Source: Actinomycetaceae bacterium
Lineage (GTDB): Bacteria; Actinomycetota; Actinomycetes; Actinomycetales; Actinomycetaceae
Direction: 5' to 3'
DNA length: 64,000 bases
Assembly (NCBI GenBank): GCA_030537615.1
Contig: JAUNVP010000002.1
Span: forward strand, 62,001 to 126,000
In this document: one piece after another, positions 44,553-53,474 of the stretch
Layout of the letters: every line of letters starts with the position of its first letter
How positions within the stretch are numbered: the stretch's first letter is position 1
The notes under the pieces: generated by a model
Databases searched by the model: none
What the model saw: the letters and a program-made list of their open reading frames with translations, nothing else
Told to the model about the DNA's origin: nothing
Translations under genes and position numbers: made by a program

Positions 44553-44566
44553 TGCAACTTGGTGCA
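44553..44566. promoter_or_regulatory. Candidate LacI-type operator, class A, upstream of uidA
   Basis: TGCAACTTGGTGCA, a near-palindrome of the GCAAC-N2-GTTGC type with one imperfect arm. It ends 57 bp before the uidA ATG, the same distance as the class A site before gnd. Confidence 0.5.
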
Positions 44567-44623
44567 ATGAGTACAGAGGGATATCTTTCCAGCCACCTGA
44601 CCACAGCGAGCAAAGGAGCGAGC

Positions 44624-46414
44624 ATGCTAACAGTTCGGCAGACACCATCGAGAAACGTATTCTCCCTTGATGGAATCTGGGACTTCCGCGTCGACCGGGA
44701 CAATAGCGGTTATGAAGCCCGATGGTTTGACGCTCCCTTGGACGATGCGCGACCGATGCCTGTGCCCGCCTCGTTTAACGACATCGTCACTGACACCGAT
44801 GTGCGTGATCACGTGGGCGTGGTCTGGTACCAGCGTCGCGTGCAAAAACCCCGCAACCTTGGTGATGACCGTTTGATCGTCCGCTTTGGCTCGGCCACTC
44901 ACTCGGCCACCGTGTGGGTCAATGGCACTGAGGTCATGTCCCATGATGGTGGGTACCTCCCATTCGAAGCCGACATCACTGACTTCGTGAAATCTGATGA
45001 GTCGTTCCTCTTGACCGCCGCTGTTGATAACCGTCTGAGCTGGCAGACTATCCCACCGGGCTTTATCCTCAAGGACACCCAGGGCAATGACGTGCAGCGG
45101 TACATGCACGACTTCTACAACTACGCGGGAATCCATCGCTCGGTGTTGCTCTACACCCGGCCCGCGATCAGCGTGTCCGACGTGACGGTCGTGACCGATA
45201 TCGACGGTTCCACCGGTATCGTCTCCTACACCGTTGTCGCTGAGGGTGCCGAACGCGTATCCGTTCGACTGCTCGATGCTGACGGGAAGGAAGTCGCCAC
45301 AGCCGAGGGTGCCGAAGGTGAACTACGAGTCGAAAACGCACACCTGTGGGCTCCCGGTGACGGCTACCTCTACACCCTGGAGATTCACGCGGACGAGGAC
45401 GTCTACCCCCAAACCGTCGGTATCCGCACGGTTGAAGTTAAAGACAGCCAGTTCCTCATCAACGGAAAACCGTTCTACTTCCGCGGCTACGGTCGCCACG
45501 AGGACAACATCGTGCGCGGCAAGGGCCACGACAACGTCATGTTGGTCCACGACTTCGAACTAATGAAGTGGCAGGGCGCTAACTCCTTCCGCACTTCGCA
45601 CTACCCGTACGCCGAAGAAGTCATGGATTACGCCGACCGTGAAGGTTTTGTCGTCATTGACGAAACTGCGGCTGTCGGCCTCAATATCGGGCTGTCTGGA
45701 GGTATTTTTGGAACGCCGGAAGGAATGCCAACCCAGACGTTCTGCGATGACGCTCTCGATGCACGCACCCAGGCAGTGCACGAAGCTCATATCCGCGAAC
45801 TGATTGCCCGCGATAAGAACCACCCGTGCGTTGTTCTGTGGTCAATCGCGAACGAGCCGGAGTCGAGCACCGAGGCGTCCTACGAGTACTTCAAGCCACT
45901 GGCTGAGGCTGCTCGCGATGCCGATCCCACTCGTCCAGTCGGTTACGTTAACGTCATGCTTGCACCTCCGAGCATGGAAAAGTGTGTTGGTCTATTCGAT
46001 GTCGTCATGCTCAACCGTTACTACGGCTGGTACGTCGATACCGGCGATCTAGTTGATGCTGAGGCTCATATGCGTGAAGAGATCGACGGGTGGATTAAGC
46101 TCGCTCCGGGCAAACCCATTATTTTCACTGAATACGGCCCCGATACGTTGTCCGGCCTGCGCGATTTCCACCGGCAACCGTGGTCCGAAGAGTTCCAAGA
46201 GGACATGTTTGCCATGTTCCACAAGGTGTTCGACGATTATGACGAGATCGTGGGCGAACAGATGTGGAACTTCGCAGACTTCCAGACCGTGTCCGGAATT
46301 CTGCGCGTCGGCGGCAACAAGAAGGGCATGTTCACACGCGAGCGGCGCCCGAAGTCGGCCTCCTACGACGTTCGCAAACGCTGGCTCGCTATGCGCGACA
46401 CACTCGGTTTCTAA
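44624..46414 (+). CDS. uidA: Beta-glucuronidase
   Basis: This 596-residue GH2 enzyme releases glucuronate from beta-D-glucuronides in the cytoplasm. It starts MLTVRQTPSRNVFSLDGIWDF, as in E. coli UidA. Catalytic residues are in place: acid/base Glu411 in WSIANEPES and nucleophile Glu503 in IIFTEYGPDTLSG. The glucuronate-recognition pair Asn565-x-Lys567 in RVGGNKKGMFTRERRPKS separates it from beta-galactosidases. I use the ATG with AAAGGAG 6 bp upstream; an earlier start adds 19 residues without support. It is first in the run uidA-larE-larB-larC-lacI-uxaC-uxuB, with about 30 bp to larE. Confidence 0.95.
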   Translation: MLTVRQTPSRNVFSLDGIWDFRVDRDNSGYEARWFDAPLDDARPMPVPASFNDIVTDTDVRDHVGVVWYQRRVQKPRNLGDDRLIVRFGSATHSATVWVNGTEVMSHDGGYLPFEADITDFVKSDESFLLTAAVDNRLSWQTIPPGFILKDTQGNDVQRYMHDFYNYAGIHRSVLLYTRPAISVSDVTVVTDIDGSTGIVSYTVVAEGAERVSVRLLDADGKEVATAEGAEGELRVENAHLWAPGDGYLYTLEIHADEDVYPQTVGIRTVEVKDSQFLINGKPFYFRGYGRHEDNIVRGKGHDNVMLVHDFELMKWQGANSFRTSHYPYAEEVMDYADREGFVVIDETAAVGLNIGLSGGIFGTPEGMPTQTFCDDALDARTQAVHEAHIRELIARDKNHPCVVLWSIANEPESSTEASYEYFKPLAEAARDADPTRPVGYVNVMLAPPSMEKCVGLFDVVMLNRYYGWYVDTGDLVDAEAHMREEIDGWIKLAPGKPIIFTEYGPDTLSGLRDFHRQPWSEEFQEDMFAMFHKVFDDYDEIVGEQMWNFADFQTVSGILRVGGNKKGMFTRERRPKSASYDVRKRWLAMRDTLGF

Positions 46415-46444
46415 CTCAGTTTCTACGTGACAGCTTCGGGAGGA

Positions 46445-47383
46445 ATGATGTGGGGCGAGCACTCAACGCTCAACCGCGCGCTCAGAACGCGCCCGGTTGA
46501 GTCAGCCGTCGACCTCTCTATCGACCTCCCGGAGCCCCTTCACACTATCGCTGAGCATGTCGCGTCAGAGATTCGTTCCGCCCTCAAAAACGGCGGAGGC
46601 CGGGTTGGCGTCGCCTATTCGGGGGGCGTGGATTCTTCGGTATTGGCCGCGCTCGTCGCGCGTGCGGTAGGCCGCGACCATACGCTACTCCTACTGGGGG
46701 AATCGGCATCGCTGGCTCGGCGCGAACACGCTTTCGCGATGCGCCAGGCTACGCAGCTCGGGTTGCGGGTCGTCATGGTCGAAACCCATGAACTGAATGA
46801 CCAGGACTATGTCGCCAATTCGGTGAACCGCTGCTATTTCTGCAAGGACGAGCTGTTTACACGCATTGACGAGTCAGTGGCTCGCCGTCACCAACTTGCC
46901 GTCGTCGCCTACGGCGAAAATGCGGACGATTCACGCCGACCCGACCGCCCGGGAGGGCGGGCAGCGCGTGAGCACCGGGTGCTGTATCCCCTCGCCTTAG
47001 CGGGAGCGACAAAAAGTGACGTACGTGCGCTAGCTCGCGAGTTCAACCTCGTCAGTGCCAATAAGCCAGCGGCTCCCTGTTTGGCTAGTCGGATTCCGCA
47101 CGGGGAACCCGTCACTGCCGAGAAACTCCGCGCGGTTGATGAAGCTGAGGACGCAGTGTTGCAGGCGGGCTTCTCTGACTGTCGAGTACGACACCACGGG
47201 GCAATTGCCCGTATCGAGGTCCCGTCTGAAGAGTTTGAACTGATTTTGGATGAGACGCGCCGACACGACCTCATCGCCGCGGTTAAAGCCGCCGGTTTTA
47301 CCCACGTCACACTCGATATGAACGGTATCCAGTCGGGTGCGTTTACCCTGTCGATTCTCAATTCGGGGGCGCGCCGTGGCTGA
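46445..47383 (+). CDS. larE: LarE, sulfur donor for the nickel-pincer cofactor
   Basis: This protein of about 312 residues is an ATP-dependent sulfur-inserting enzyme that converts the dicarboxylated pyridinium intermediate to the bis-thiocarboxylate form. It has the PP-loop SGGVDSS at residue 59, RCYFCKDELF with Cys130 and Cys133, and PCLASRIPHGEPV with Cys212 in the position of the sacrificial cysteine of Lactobacillus plantarum LarE. Starts at GTG 46427 or ATG 46445/46448 are possible, with GGGAGG lying between them. It overlaps larB by 8 bp. Confidence 0.93.
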   Translation: MMWGEHSTLNRALRTRPVESAVDLSIDLPEPLHTIAEHVASEIRSALKNGGGRVGVAYSGGVDSSVLAALVARAVGRDHTLLLLGESASLARREHAFAMRQATQLGLRVVMVETHELNDQDYVANSVNRCYFCKDELFTRIDESVARRHQLAVVAYGENADDSRRPDRPGGRAAREHRVLYPLALAGATKSDVRALAREFNLVSANKPAAPCLASRIPHGEPVTAEKLRAVDEAEDAVLQAGFSDCRVRHHGAIARIEVPSEEFELILDETRRHDLIAAVKAAGFTHVTLDMNGIQSGAFTLSILNSGARRG

Positions 47384-48095
47384 CGCAAATCTCGATTTCG
47401 ACCGCTACCACCGACGCGGGTACCCCGAAGCGGTGTATTGCGCGAGCAAGAGCCTGGACCAGTGTCGAAATATTGCGCGCATGTGGCGTGAGCGGAGTGA
47501 CACTGAGGATGTCGGTACCGTCTTATTTACGAAAGCGGACCGCGAACGCGCCGCCGCGATCATGGCTGAGCTGCCGGATGCCTACTACGACGAACAGGTT
47601 CACCTGCTTGCCTGGCCGCCCACGCCACCGCAGCCAAGCGGCGGGCGCGTTGTTGTTGCCTGCGCCGGAACATCCGATGTCCCCATTGCCCGAGAAGCAG
47701 CCCTCACCGCTCGCTACCTGGGCCGCGAAGTCGTCGAACTCGTCGATGTTGGGGTTGCGGGGCTCGATCGGATTTTGTCGAAACGCGACATTCTCACCTC
47801 AGCCCGCGCCATCGTCGTGGTTGCGGGTATGGAGGGCGCACTCGCCTCGGTGGTTGCCGGTCTGGTGTCCTGTCCCGTCGTCGCAGTCCCCACCTCGGTC
47901 GGCTATGGGGCAGCATTTGAGGGCGTTACCGCCCTATTGTCGATGCTCAATGCCTGCGCGCCGGGCGTCTCTGTTGTCAATATCGATAACGGGTACGGGG
48001 CCGGGCATATTGCGGCCCAGATCGCAGCCCCTTACGACACGCGTTCACCCGATGTAGCCGACTCTCGTCTGGTTGAGGAGAACTCCCATGCATGA
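47376..48095 (+). CDS. larB: LarB, nicotinate-adenine-dinucleotide carboxylase/hydrolase
   Basis: This 239-residue enzyme carboxylates the pyridinium ring of nicotinic acid adenine dinucleotide and splits off AMP, the first step of nickel-pincer cofactor synthesis. The C-terminal PurE-like domain is clear: CAGTSDVPIAREAALTARYLG, DVGVAGLDRIL, VVAGMEGALASVVAGL, VAVPTSVGYGA and LLSMLNACAPGVSVVNIDNGYGAG. Cys194 in NACAPG corresponds to the residue that binds the substrate ring in L. plantarum LarB. The GTG start (VADANLDFDRY) overlaps the larE stop. Confidence 0.94.
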   Translation: MADANLDFDRYHRRGYPEAVYCASKSLDQCRNIARMWRERSDTEDVGTVLFTKADRERAAAIMAELPDAYYDEQVHLLAWPPTPPQPSGGRVVVACAGTSDVPIAREAALTARYLGREVVELVDVGVAGLDRILSKRDILTSARAIVVVAGMEGALASVVAGLVSCPVVAVPTSVGYGAAFEGVTALLSMLNACAPGVSVVNIDNGYGAGHIAAQIAAPYDTRSPDVADSRLVEENSHA

Positions 48096-49485
48096 CACCG
48101 GTCATCCCCACACTCATGAGCACATTCATGAGCATTCTCACGGACACGTCGTCACCGCTGATGGTGCGACCGTTCCCGAGGGCACCCGGATTGAGCCGGG
48201 GAAACTGTGGCAACCCAGTCTCGACGAACCAAGCACAACGCTGTGGATTGATGCCACTGAGGGCGCCTCGGGCGACATGCTGCTCGCCGCCCTCATCGAT
48301 GCTGGAGCCGATGCTGAATCGGTTGCCACCGTACTGGAGATGATTGCGCCCGGAAAGCTTCATCTGCAAAAGCGTCGCGTGCAGCGCGGACCGTTCTCCG
48401 CACTCAAAGTGGATGTCATTGCCGATGAACCGAATCCACCGGCCCGCCACCTATCGGATATTGAGCGCATGCTCGACGTGGCGGACATGCCGGTCCTCAC
48501 CCGCGAGATGGCCATTGCCGCGTTCCGTCGACTTGCTCAAGCCGAAGCCACGGTGCACGGCGCGACGATTGAATCCGTCCACTTCCACGAGGTCGGTGCG
48601 CTCGATTCGATCGGTGACATCGTCGGGGTTTGCGAGGCGATTCGCACGCTCTCAGTCACAGCGGCCTCCAGCTCGGTGGTAGCGGTTGGTGCTGGAACTA
48701 TCTCCACACAGCATGGGACTCTCACCGTTCCCCCGCCAGCGGTCGCTGAGTTAGCGCGCGGCTGGCAGATCGAAGCGGGTGGCCCCACCGGCGTTGGTGA
48801 GCTGTGCACCCCAACGGGTATGACGCTCATCCGCACACTGTGTGCCGAGGTCGGTTCAGTCCCACCCATGACCATGATGAGTGTCGGTATTGGTGCCGGT
48901 ACCCGTATCCGCGAGGACCGCGCGGGCGTTTTACGCGTCATGAGTGGTACTGCCCCCACGCACGATCATCCAGCCGATAACGAGGACGAGGTGGTGCACG
49001 TGGAGGCGAACGTCGATGATCTTGACCCGCGAGTGTGGCCGGCTGTCATTGATCGGCTTCTCGACGCGGGAGCCCTCGACGCGTGGCTCACCCCCATCGT
49101 CATGAAGAAGGGGCGCCCCGCGCACATCATGTCGGCACTGACCCGACAGGCGCAGGCCGAGGCCGTAACCGATGCTCTGCTCACCCACACCTCAACCATC
49201 GGTGTGCGCATTTCGGCGCCCGCTCACCGCCGCATTCTTCAACGCGAATGGCACACGGTGACCGTCGACGGTCACCCGGTGCGCATCAAAGTATCTGGCG
49301 ATGGGCCAGACACCCCCATTCAACAGGCAACTGCGGAGTTCGCCGACGTTGAAAAACTTGCCGATCTGCTCTCCGTTCCACAACGTGTGGCACTCGCCCG
49401 CGCGCAAATCACCGCTTGGGAGCACGGCCTCCATCCCGGAGCACTGTGGCCTAGGGATAGTGAAAACGATAGGACGAATGAATGA
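48088..49485 (+). CDS. larC: LarC, nickel insertase for the pincer cofactor (single frame)
   Basis: This 465-residue CTP-dependent nickel insertase completes the pincer cofactor. It has TTLWIDATEGASGDMLLAALIDAGAD near residue 50, SVHFHEVGALDSIGDIVG near 170 and the C-terminal VEANVDDLDPRVWPAVIDRLLDAGALDAWLTPIVMKKGRP block near 310. The first 20 residues hold nine histidines (GHPHTHEHIHEHSHGH), a likely metal store or chaperone segment. In L. plantarum, LarC is made from two frames by programmed frameshifting; here it is one continuous frame. GAGGAG lies 7 bp before the ATG, which overlaps larB by 8 bp; its stop overlaps lacI by 4 bp. Confidence 0.93.
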   Translation: MHDTGHPHTHEHIHEHSHGHVVTADGATVPEGTRIEPGKLWQPSLDEPSTTLWIDATEGASGDMLLAALIDAGADAESVATVLEMIAPGKLHLQKRRVQRGPFSALKVDVIADEPNPPARHLSDIERMLDVADMPVLTREMAIAAFRRLAQAEATVHGATIESVHFHEVGALDSIGDIVGVCEAIRTLSVTAASSSVVAVGAGTISTQHGTLTVPPPAVAELARGWQIEAGGPTGVGELCTPTGMTLIRTLCAEVGSVPPMTMMSVGIGAGTRIREDRAGVLRVMSGTAPTHDHPADNEDEVVHVEANVDDLDPRVWPAVIDRLLDAGALDAWLTPIVMKKGRPAHIMSALTRQAQAEAVTDALLTHTSTIGVRISAPAHRRILQREWHTVTVDGHPVRIKVSGDGPDTPIQQATAEFADVEKLADLLSVPQRVALARAQITAWEHGLHPGALWPRDSENDRTNE

Positions 49486-50504
49486 CAACGCCCCCCACTC
49501 CAGACGAACCTAAACGCGTAACCATTTACGACGTCGCTAAAGAGGCCGGCGTCGCACCATCAACGGTTTCTCGCGCTTTCTCTCGCCCCGGACGGGTCAA
49601 CGCTCAAACCGGGCAGAAAATTCGCGAGGCCGCCCAGCGCCTCGGCTACCGCACCAAACCAGTCTCTCGCGCTGATCAGGGTGAAGCATCCCACGTTTTA
49701 GCCTTCGTCGTCGCCGATATTTCAAACCCCGTTTACGCCCAAATCATGCGCGGTTTCCAAAAAGAAGCCACCTCGAACGGCTACACCGTGCTACTCATTG
49801 ATTCGCAAGAGGATGACTTGGCAGAACGCCGGGCGATTGAGAATGTGCTTCACCTCGTTGACGGGGTAGTTCTGACGTCCTCACGCATGTCGGATTCGTC
49901 GATCAATCAGATCGTCAAGGTTAAGCCGGTCGTTGCGGTTAATCGCAATACCGCCGGAATCCCCTCAATTGTCCCCGATGCGGAACGCGGTGTGCGTCAA
50001 GCAATTGAGCATCTGCATTCTCTTGGACACACCCGGCTGTCATACCTTTCGGGCCCTCCTGCTTCATGGGCGGACGGCATGCGCTGGCGCGCTGTTTCGG
50101 ATACCTGCGAGAAGTTCGGTATGCATCTTCGCCGAGTAGGCCCGAATACGCCGTCTCTCGAAGGTGGAGTTGAGGCCGCTAAAATCTGGCTCGGCCAACC
50201 AACAACCGCAGTAATCGCGTACAACGACCTCCTCGCCGTAGGGTTCATGAAAGCGATCCAGCGGACGGGCCTTGACGTGCCACGCGACGTTTCGGTTATT
50301 GGTTTCGATAATTCGATTGCGTCATTCCTCACGACTCCTACACTGTCGTCGATTGCCCCACCCACCTCCATGCTCGGAGTGAGGGCGGCACGCGCACTCA
50401 TCACGCAACTGCGTCATCGCAGTGCGCCGAGCGCCGAAACCATTGTTGTCCCCATGAAACTCTTTACACGCGAAAGTGTGGGCCCGGTGCCCACGCACCC
50501 GTGA
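49482..50504 (+). CDS. LacI-family transcriptional regulator
   Basis: This 340-residue regulator has an N-terminal LacI helix-turn-helix (TIYDVAKEAGVAPSTVSRAFSRPGRVN, about residues 15-41), the hinge, and a periplasmic-binding-like effector domain (SHVLAFVVADISNPVYAQIMRGF near 71, SVIGFDNSIASFLTTPTLSSI near 270). It lies between larC and uxaC, overlapping larC by 4 bp, so it is made together with the enzymes it probably controls. Likely targets are the GCAAC/GTTGC palindromes before gnd, larA, uidA, GH3 and the GPH genes. The inducer is probably a uronate or aldonate. Confidence 0.85.
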   Translation: MTTPPTPDEPKRVTIYDVAKEAGVAPSTVSRAFSRPGRVNAQTGQKIREAAQRLGYRTKPVSRADQGEASHVLAFVVADISNPVYAQIMRGFQKEATSNGYTVLLIDSQEDDLAERRAIENVLHLVDGVVLTSSRMSDSSINQIVKVKPVVAVNRNTAGIPSIVPDAERGVRQAIEHLHSLGHTRLSYLSGPPASWADGMRWRAVSDTCEKFGMHLRRVGPNTPSLEGGVEAAKIWLGQPTTAVIAYNDLLAVGFMKAIQRTGLDVPRDVSVIGFDNSIASFLTTPTLSSIAPPTSMLGVRAARALITQLRHRSAPSAETIVVPMKLFTRESVGPVPTHP

Positions 50505-50537
50505 GCGGTTCTTTTCAACGTTGAAGGGAGATCTTCC

Positions 50538-51959
50538 ATGACACCGCAACCACTCAACCCCCACCCCGATCGACTGTTTCCAGCCGATCAGAGAGTTCGC
50601 AACATCACACGCGAACTGTACGACCAGGTGAAGGACCTACCAATCATCTCTCCTCACGGGCACGTGCCTGTCGAGTGGCTTGCCGATGATATTCCATTTA
50701 CTGATCCGACAACACTACTGCTGACCCCGGATCACTACACTAACCGGATGCTCCATGGCGCCGGCGGTGTTGACCTCGCCGATCTCGGTGTTCCCGTCGG
50801 TACTCCGCTCGATGAGGAGGCTGCGCGGCGGGCGTTCCGTCTGCTGTGCGAAAACTGGAAGTATTTCCGCGGCACTCCCGTCCAGTTCTGGTTTGAGTCG
50901 GAGTTCCACGACGTATTTGGTGTTGATGTGCGGCCCTCCGCCGAGACTGCCGATCAGATCTACGACCAGATTGCAGCCTGTCTCGAAAAGCCAGAGTTCA
51001 AGCCGCGCGCTCTCTACAAGCGTTTCAATATCGAAGCGATGGCGACGACGGACGATCCGTGCTCCGACCTGTCCGGGCATGCGAAGCTGAACGCTGATCC
51101 CGAGTGGGACGGGCGCGTCGTTCCCACGTTCCGCCCCGACGCCTACCTTGAACCCGCCCGCAAGGGGTGGATCGACCTGACGAAGAAGCTCGGTGACGTT
51201 ACCGATACGGATGTCTCAACCTATGCAGGAAACGTGGAGGCAATGCGTAAGCGGCGCCTGTTCTTCAAGGAACATGGAGCTGTGTCCTCTGACCACTCGC
51301 ACTCCGATGCGCGGTGCGAACGTCTGAGCGACGCTGATGCTGAACGTCTCTACGCGGATGCGTGGAACGGTATCATCACCCTCGAAGACGGGGATGCGCT
51401 CCGCCGTCACATGCTCAACGATCAGGCGCGCCTCGCTGTTGACGATGGTCTCGTCATGACTCTCCACCCAGCCGTTGTGCGCAACCACGACTCCACCGCA
51501 TTCAAACGCTTCGGCGCGGATGTCGGAGGCGACGTACCGCACGCTGTTGAGTTCTCACGTTCACTGCGTCCGATTCTCGACGCTTACGGAAACGCGGATG
51601 GTTTCCACCTCGTTGCTTTCACGATGGATGAGACGACCTACTCGCGCGAACTCGCTCCCCTGGCGGGCTACTACCGCGGCATGTACGTCGGTGCCCCGTG
51701 GTGGTTCATTGATGAGACCGACGCGATTATGCGGTTCCGTCGTTCCGTCACCGGATATGCCGGCTTCTACAAGACCAGTGGATTCATTGATGATACGCGC
51801 GCATTCTGCTCTATTCCGGCGCGCCACGATGTTGCCCGCCGCGTGGACTGTTCATTCCTCGGAAATCTCGTCGCCGAGCATCGTCTGGCGATGGATGAGG
51901 CCGCCGAAACCGCTATTGACCTCGTGACCACCCAGCCAAAGAAGGTGTTTAAGCTATGA
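50538..51959 (+). CDS. uxaC: Glucuronate isomerase
   Basis: This 473-residue enzyme interconverts D-glucuronate and D-fructuronate, or galacturonate and tagaturonate. It belongs to the amidohydrolase-like UxaC family: LPIISPHGHVPVEWLADD near residue 38 carries the metal-type His pair, with TTDDPCSDLSGH near 173, GAVSSDHSHSDARCERLSD near 250 and VMTLHPAVVRNHDSTAFKRFG near 310. Length matches E. coli UxaC. AAGGGAG precedes the ATG; the stop overlaps uxuB (ATGA), so the two are translationally coupled. Confidence 0.94.
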   Translation: MTPQPLNPHPDRLFPADQRVRNITRELYDQVKDLPIISPHGHVPVEWLADDIPFTDPTTLLLTPDHYTNRMLHGAGGVDLADLGVPVGTPLDEEAARRAFRLLCENWKYFRGTPVQFWFESEFHDVFGVDVRPSAETADQIYDQIAACLEKPEFKPRALYKRFNIEAMATTDDPCSDLSGHAKLNADPEWDGRVVPTFRPDAYLEPARKGWIDLTKKLGDVTDTDVSTYAGNVEAMRKRRLFFKEHGAVSSDHSHSDARCERLSDADAERLYADAWNGIITLEDGDALRRHMLNDQARLAVDDGLVMTLHPAVVRNHDSTAFKRFGADVGGDVPHAVEFSRSLRPILDAYGNADGFHLVAFTMDETTYSRELAPLAGYYRGMYVGAPWWFIDETDAIMRFRRSVTGYAGFYKTSGFIDDTRAFCSIPARHDVARRVDCSFLGNLVAEHRLAMDEAAETAIDLVTTQPKKVFKL

Positions 51960-53353
51960 GTACTCCCCCGCTAACCCGTGCCCAGTTTGGTCGACCTGCC
52001 GCTCCGATTCGGCTCGTGCACATCGGCCTCGGAAACTTCACTCGCGCCCACCAGGCGTGGTACACCGAGCATGCGGATGACCACGATGAGTGGGGTATCG
52101 CCGCGTTCACCGGGCGTCGCCCCACGATGGCCGAATTGCTCGGCCCCCAAGATGGGCTCTACACCCTCATTACTAAGGGCGCTGACGGTAACTCCTTCGA
52201 GGTAATTTCTTCGGTTTCGGTTGTACATCCGGCGTCCGACTTCGCACAGTTAATTGATTACTTCGCTTCTCCCGATCTTGCCGTCGTCACATCAACTGTG
52301 ACGGAGGCCGGCTACTATCGCGCCGATGATGGTTCGCTCGATACAGATAACGCTGATGTTGCCGCCGACCTGGAGACCCTCCGCGAGCTAGGAAGTAACG
52401 TCTCGATTGAGGAAATTAAGGCCACCTCGGTGACGACGGCTCCGGCTCGTATTCTGGCCGGTTTGCTTGCTCGTCGTATCGCCGGATGCGAGGCGCTGAC
52501 GATTTTGCCGTGCGACAACATTCCCGACAATGGCAAGGCGTTCTCGCGCGTAGTCAAGGACGCTGCGCGAGCGGTTGATCCGAGTGTGCTCGATTGGGCA
52601 GAGAAGCACGTCGCGTGGGCAACCTGCATGGTTGACCGCATCACCCCGGCGACCACGGACACCGAACGGGAGGAATGCACCAAGGTACAAGGTTACGTTG
52701 ACGCGTCTCCCGTTCCCACCGAACCGTTCACCGAGTGGGTGATTTCGGGTGAGTTCCCCGCCGGTCGTCCGAACTGGGAAAGCGCGGGGGCAACGATTGT
52801 CGACGATGTGGAACCGTATGAGCAACGCAAACTGTGGATGCTCAACGGTTCGCATTCGCTCATGGCCTACGCCGCACCGATCGTCGGATTCGAGACGGTG
52901 GGCGACGCTATTGTTGATCCAACTGTTCGGTCGTGGGTCGATGAATGGTGGGCCGAGGCCGGTTCTGGTTTATCTGTCCCGTGGAAGGAGTATGCCGACG
53001 CTCTTGTCGAACGGTTTGAAAATCCGAATATTCGCCACCTTCTTGCGCAGATCGCACACGACGGTTCGCAAAAGATTCCGGTTCGGATTGCACCAACCCT
53101 CAAGCGATTGCGGGAGGCCGGAGAAATGCCAACCGGCGCTATTCGCGCAGTCGCCGCATGGATGCTTCACCTGCAAGGGCATGGTGCTCCTGTAGTTGAC
53201 GCTTCTGCCGATCGAGTGAAGGCTCTTGTTGGCAACTCAGTCGAAAAGGACGCCGCTACAGTGCTAGAATATGTAGTTCCATCTCTTGCTGGAGACACGG
53301 AATTGATCTCTGCCATCGTCGAGGCCGCGAACGAGATTCTTTCCAAGAAATAG
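51956..53353 (+). CDS. uxuB: Fructuronate reductase (D-mannonate oxidoreductase)
   Basis: This 465-residue long-chain polyol dehydrogenase reduces D-fructuronate to D-mannonate with NADH. It has the IRLVHIGLGNFTRAHQAWYTEHA nucleotide-binding start, TVTEAGYY near 120, ILPCDNIPDNGKAF near 185 and the catalytic block RKLWMLNGSHS with Lys292, Asn297 and His300. Mannitol dehydrogenase and tagaturonate reductase are relatives, but coupling to uxaC supports UxuB. It ends the operon. No mannonate dehydratase follows, so the fate of mannonate must lie elsewhere; the LarA homologue is the obvious candidate. Confidence 0.9.
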   Translation: MSTPPLTRAQFGRPAAPIRLVHIGLGNFTRAHQAWYTEHADDHDEWGIAAFTGRRPTMAELLGPQDGLYTLITKGADGNSFEVISSVSVVHPASDFAQLIDYFASPDLAVVTSTVTEAGYYRADDGSLDTDNADVAADLETLRELGSNVSIEEIKATSVTTAPARILAGLLARRIAGCEALTILPCDNIPDNGKAFSRVVKDAARAVDPSVLDWAEKHVAWATCMVDRITPATTDTEREECTKVQGYVDASPVPTEPFTEWVISGEFPAGRPNWESAGATIVDDVEPYEQRKLWMLNGSHSLMAYAAPIVGFETVGDAIVDPTVRSWVDEWWAEAGSGLSVPWKEYADALVERFENPNIRHLLAQIAHDGSQKIPVRIAPTLKRLREAGEMPTGAIRAVAAWMLHLQGHGAPVVDASADRVKALVGNSVEKDAATVLEYVVPSLAGDTELISAIVEAANEILSKK

Positions 53354-53410
53354 TTTCGGGACCTAGAGTTCACAACTAGTTCCCGGGCGCACTTACGCGC
53401 CGCACAAGCT

Positions 53411-53443
53411 CGGGGTGGGGCCGCTTAGGCGGGTCCCACCCCG
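53411..53443. terminator. Terminator after uxuB
   Basis: CGGGGTGGG at 53411-53419 pairs with CCCACCCCG at 53435-53443, with an inner CCGC/GCGG stem. A pyrimidine-rich run follows on the plus strand. It lies between the converging uxuB and hydrolase genes and may serve both. Confidence 0.7.
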
Positions 53444-53474
53444 TCTCTCCATCATTTTCTTGACGACGGTACGT

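Noticed and set aside
48073..49485. Programmed frameshift in larC
   Set aside because: The frame is continuous from the His-rich start to the C-terminal VEANVDDLDP block, so no shift is needed here.
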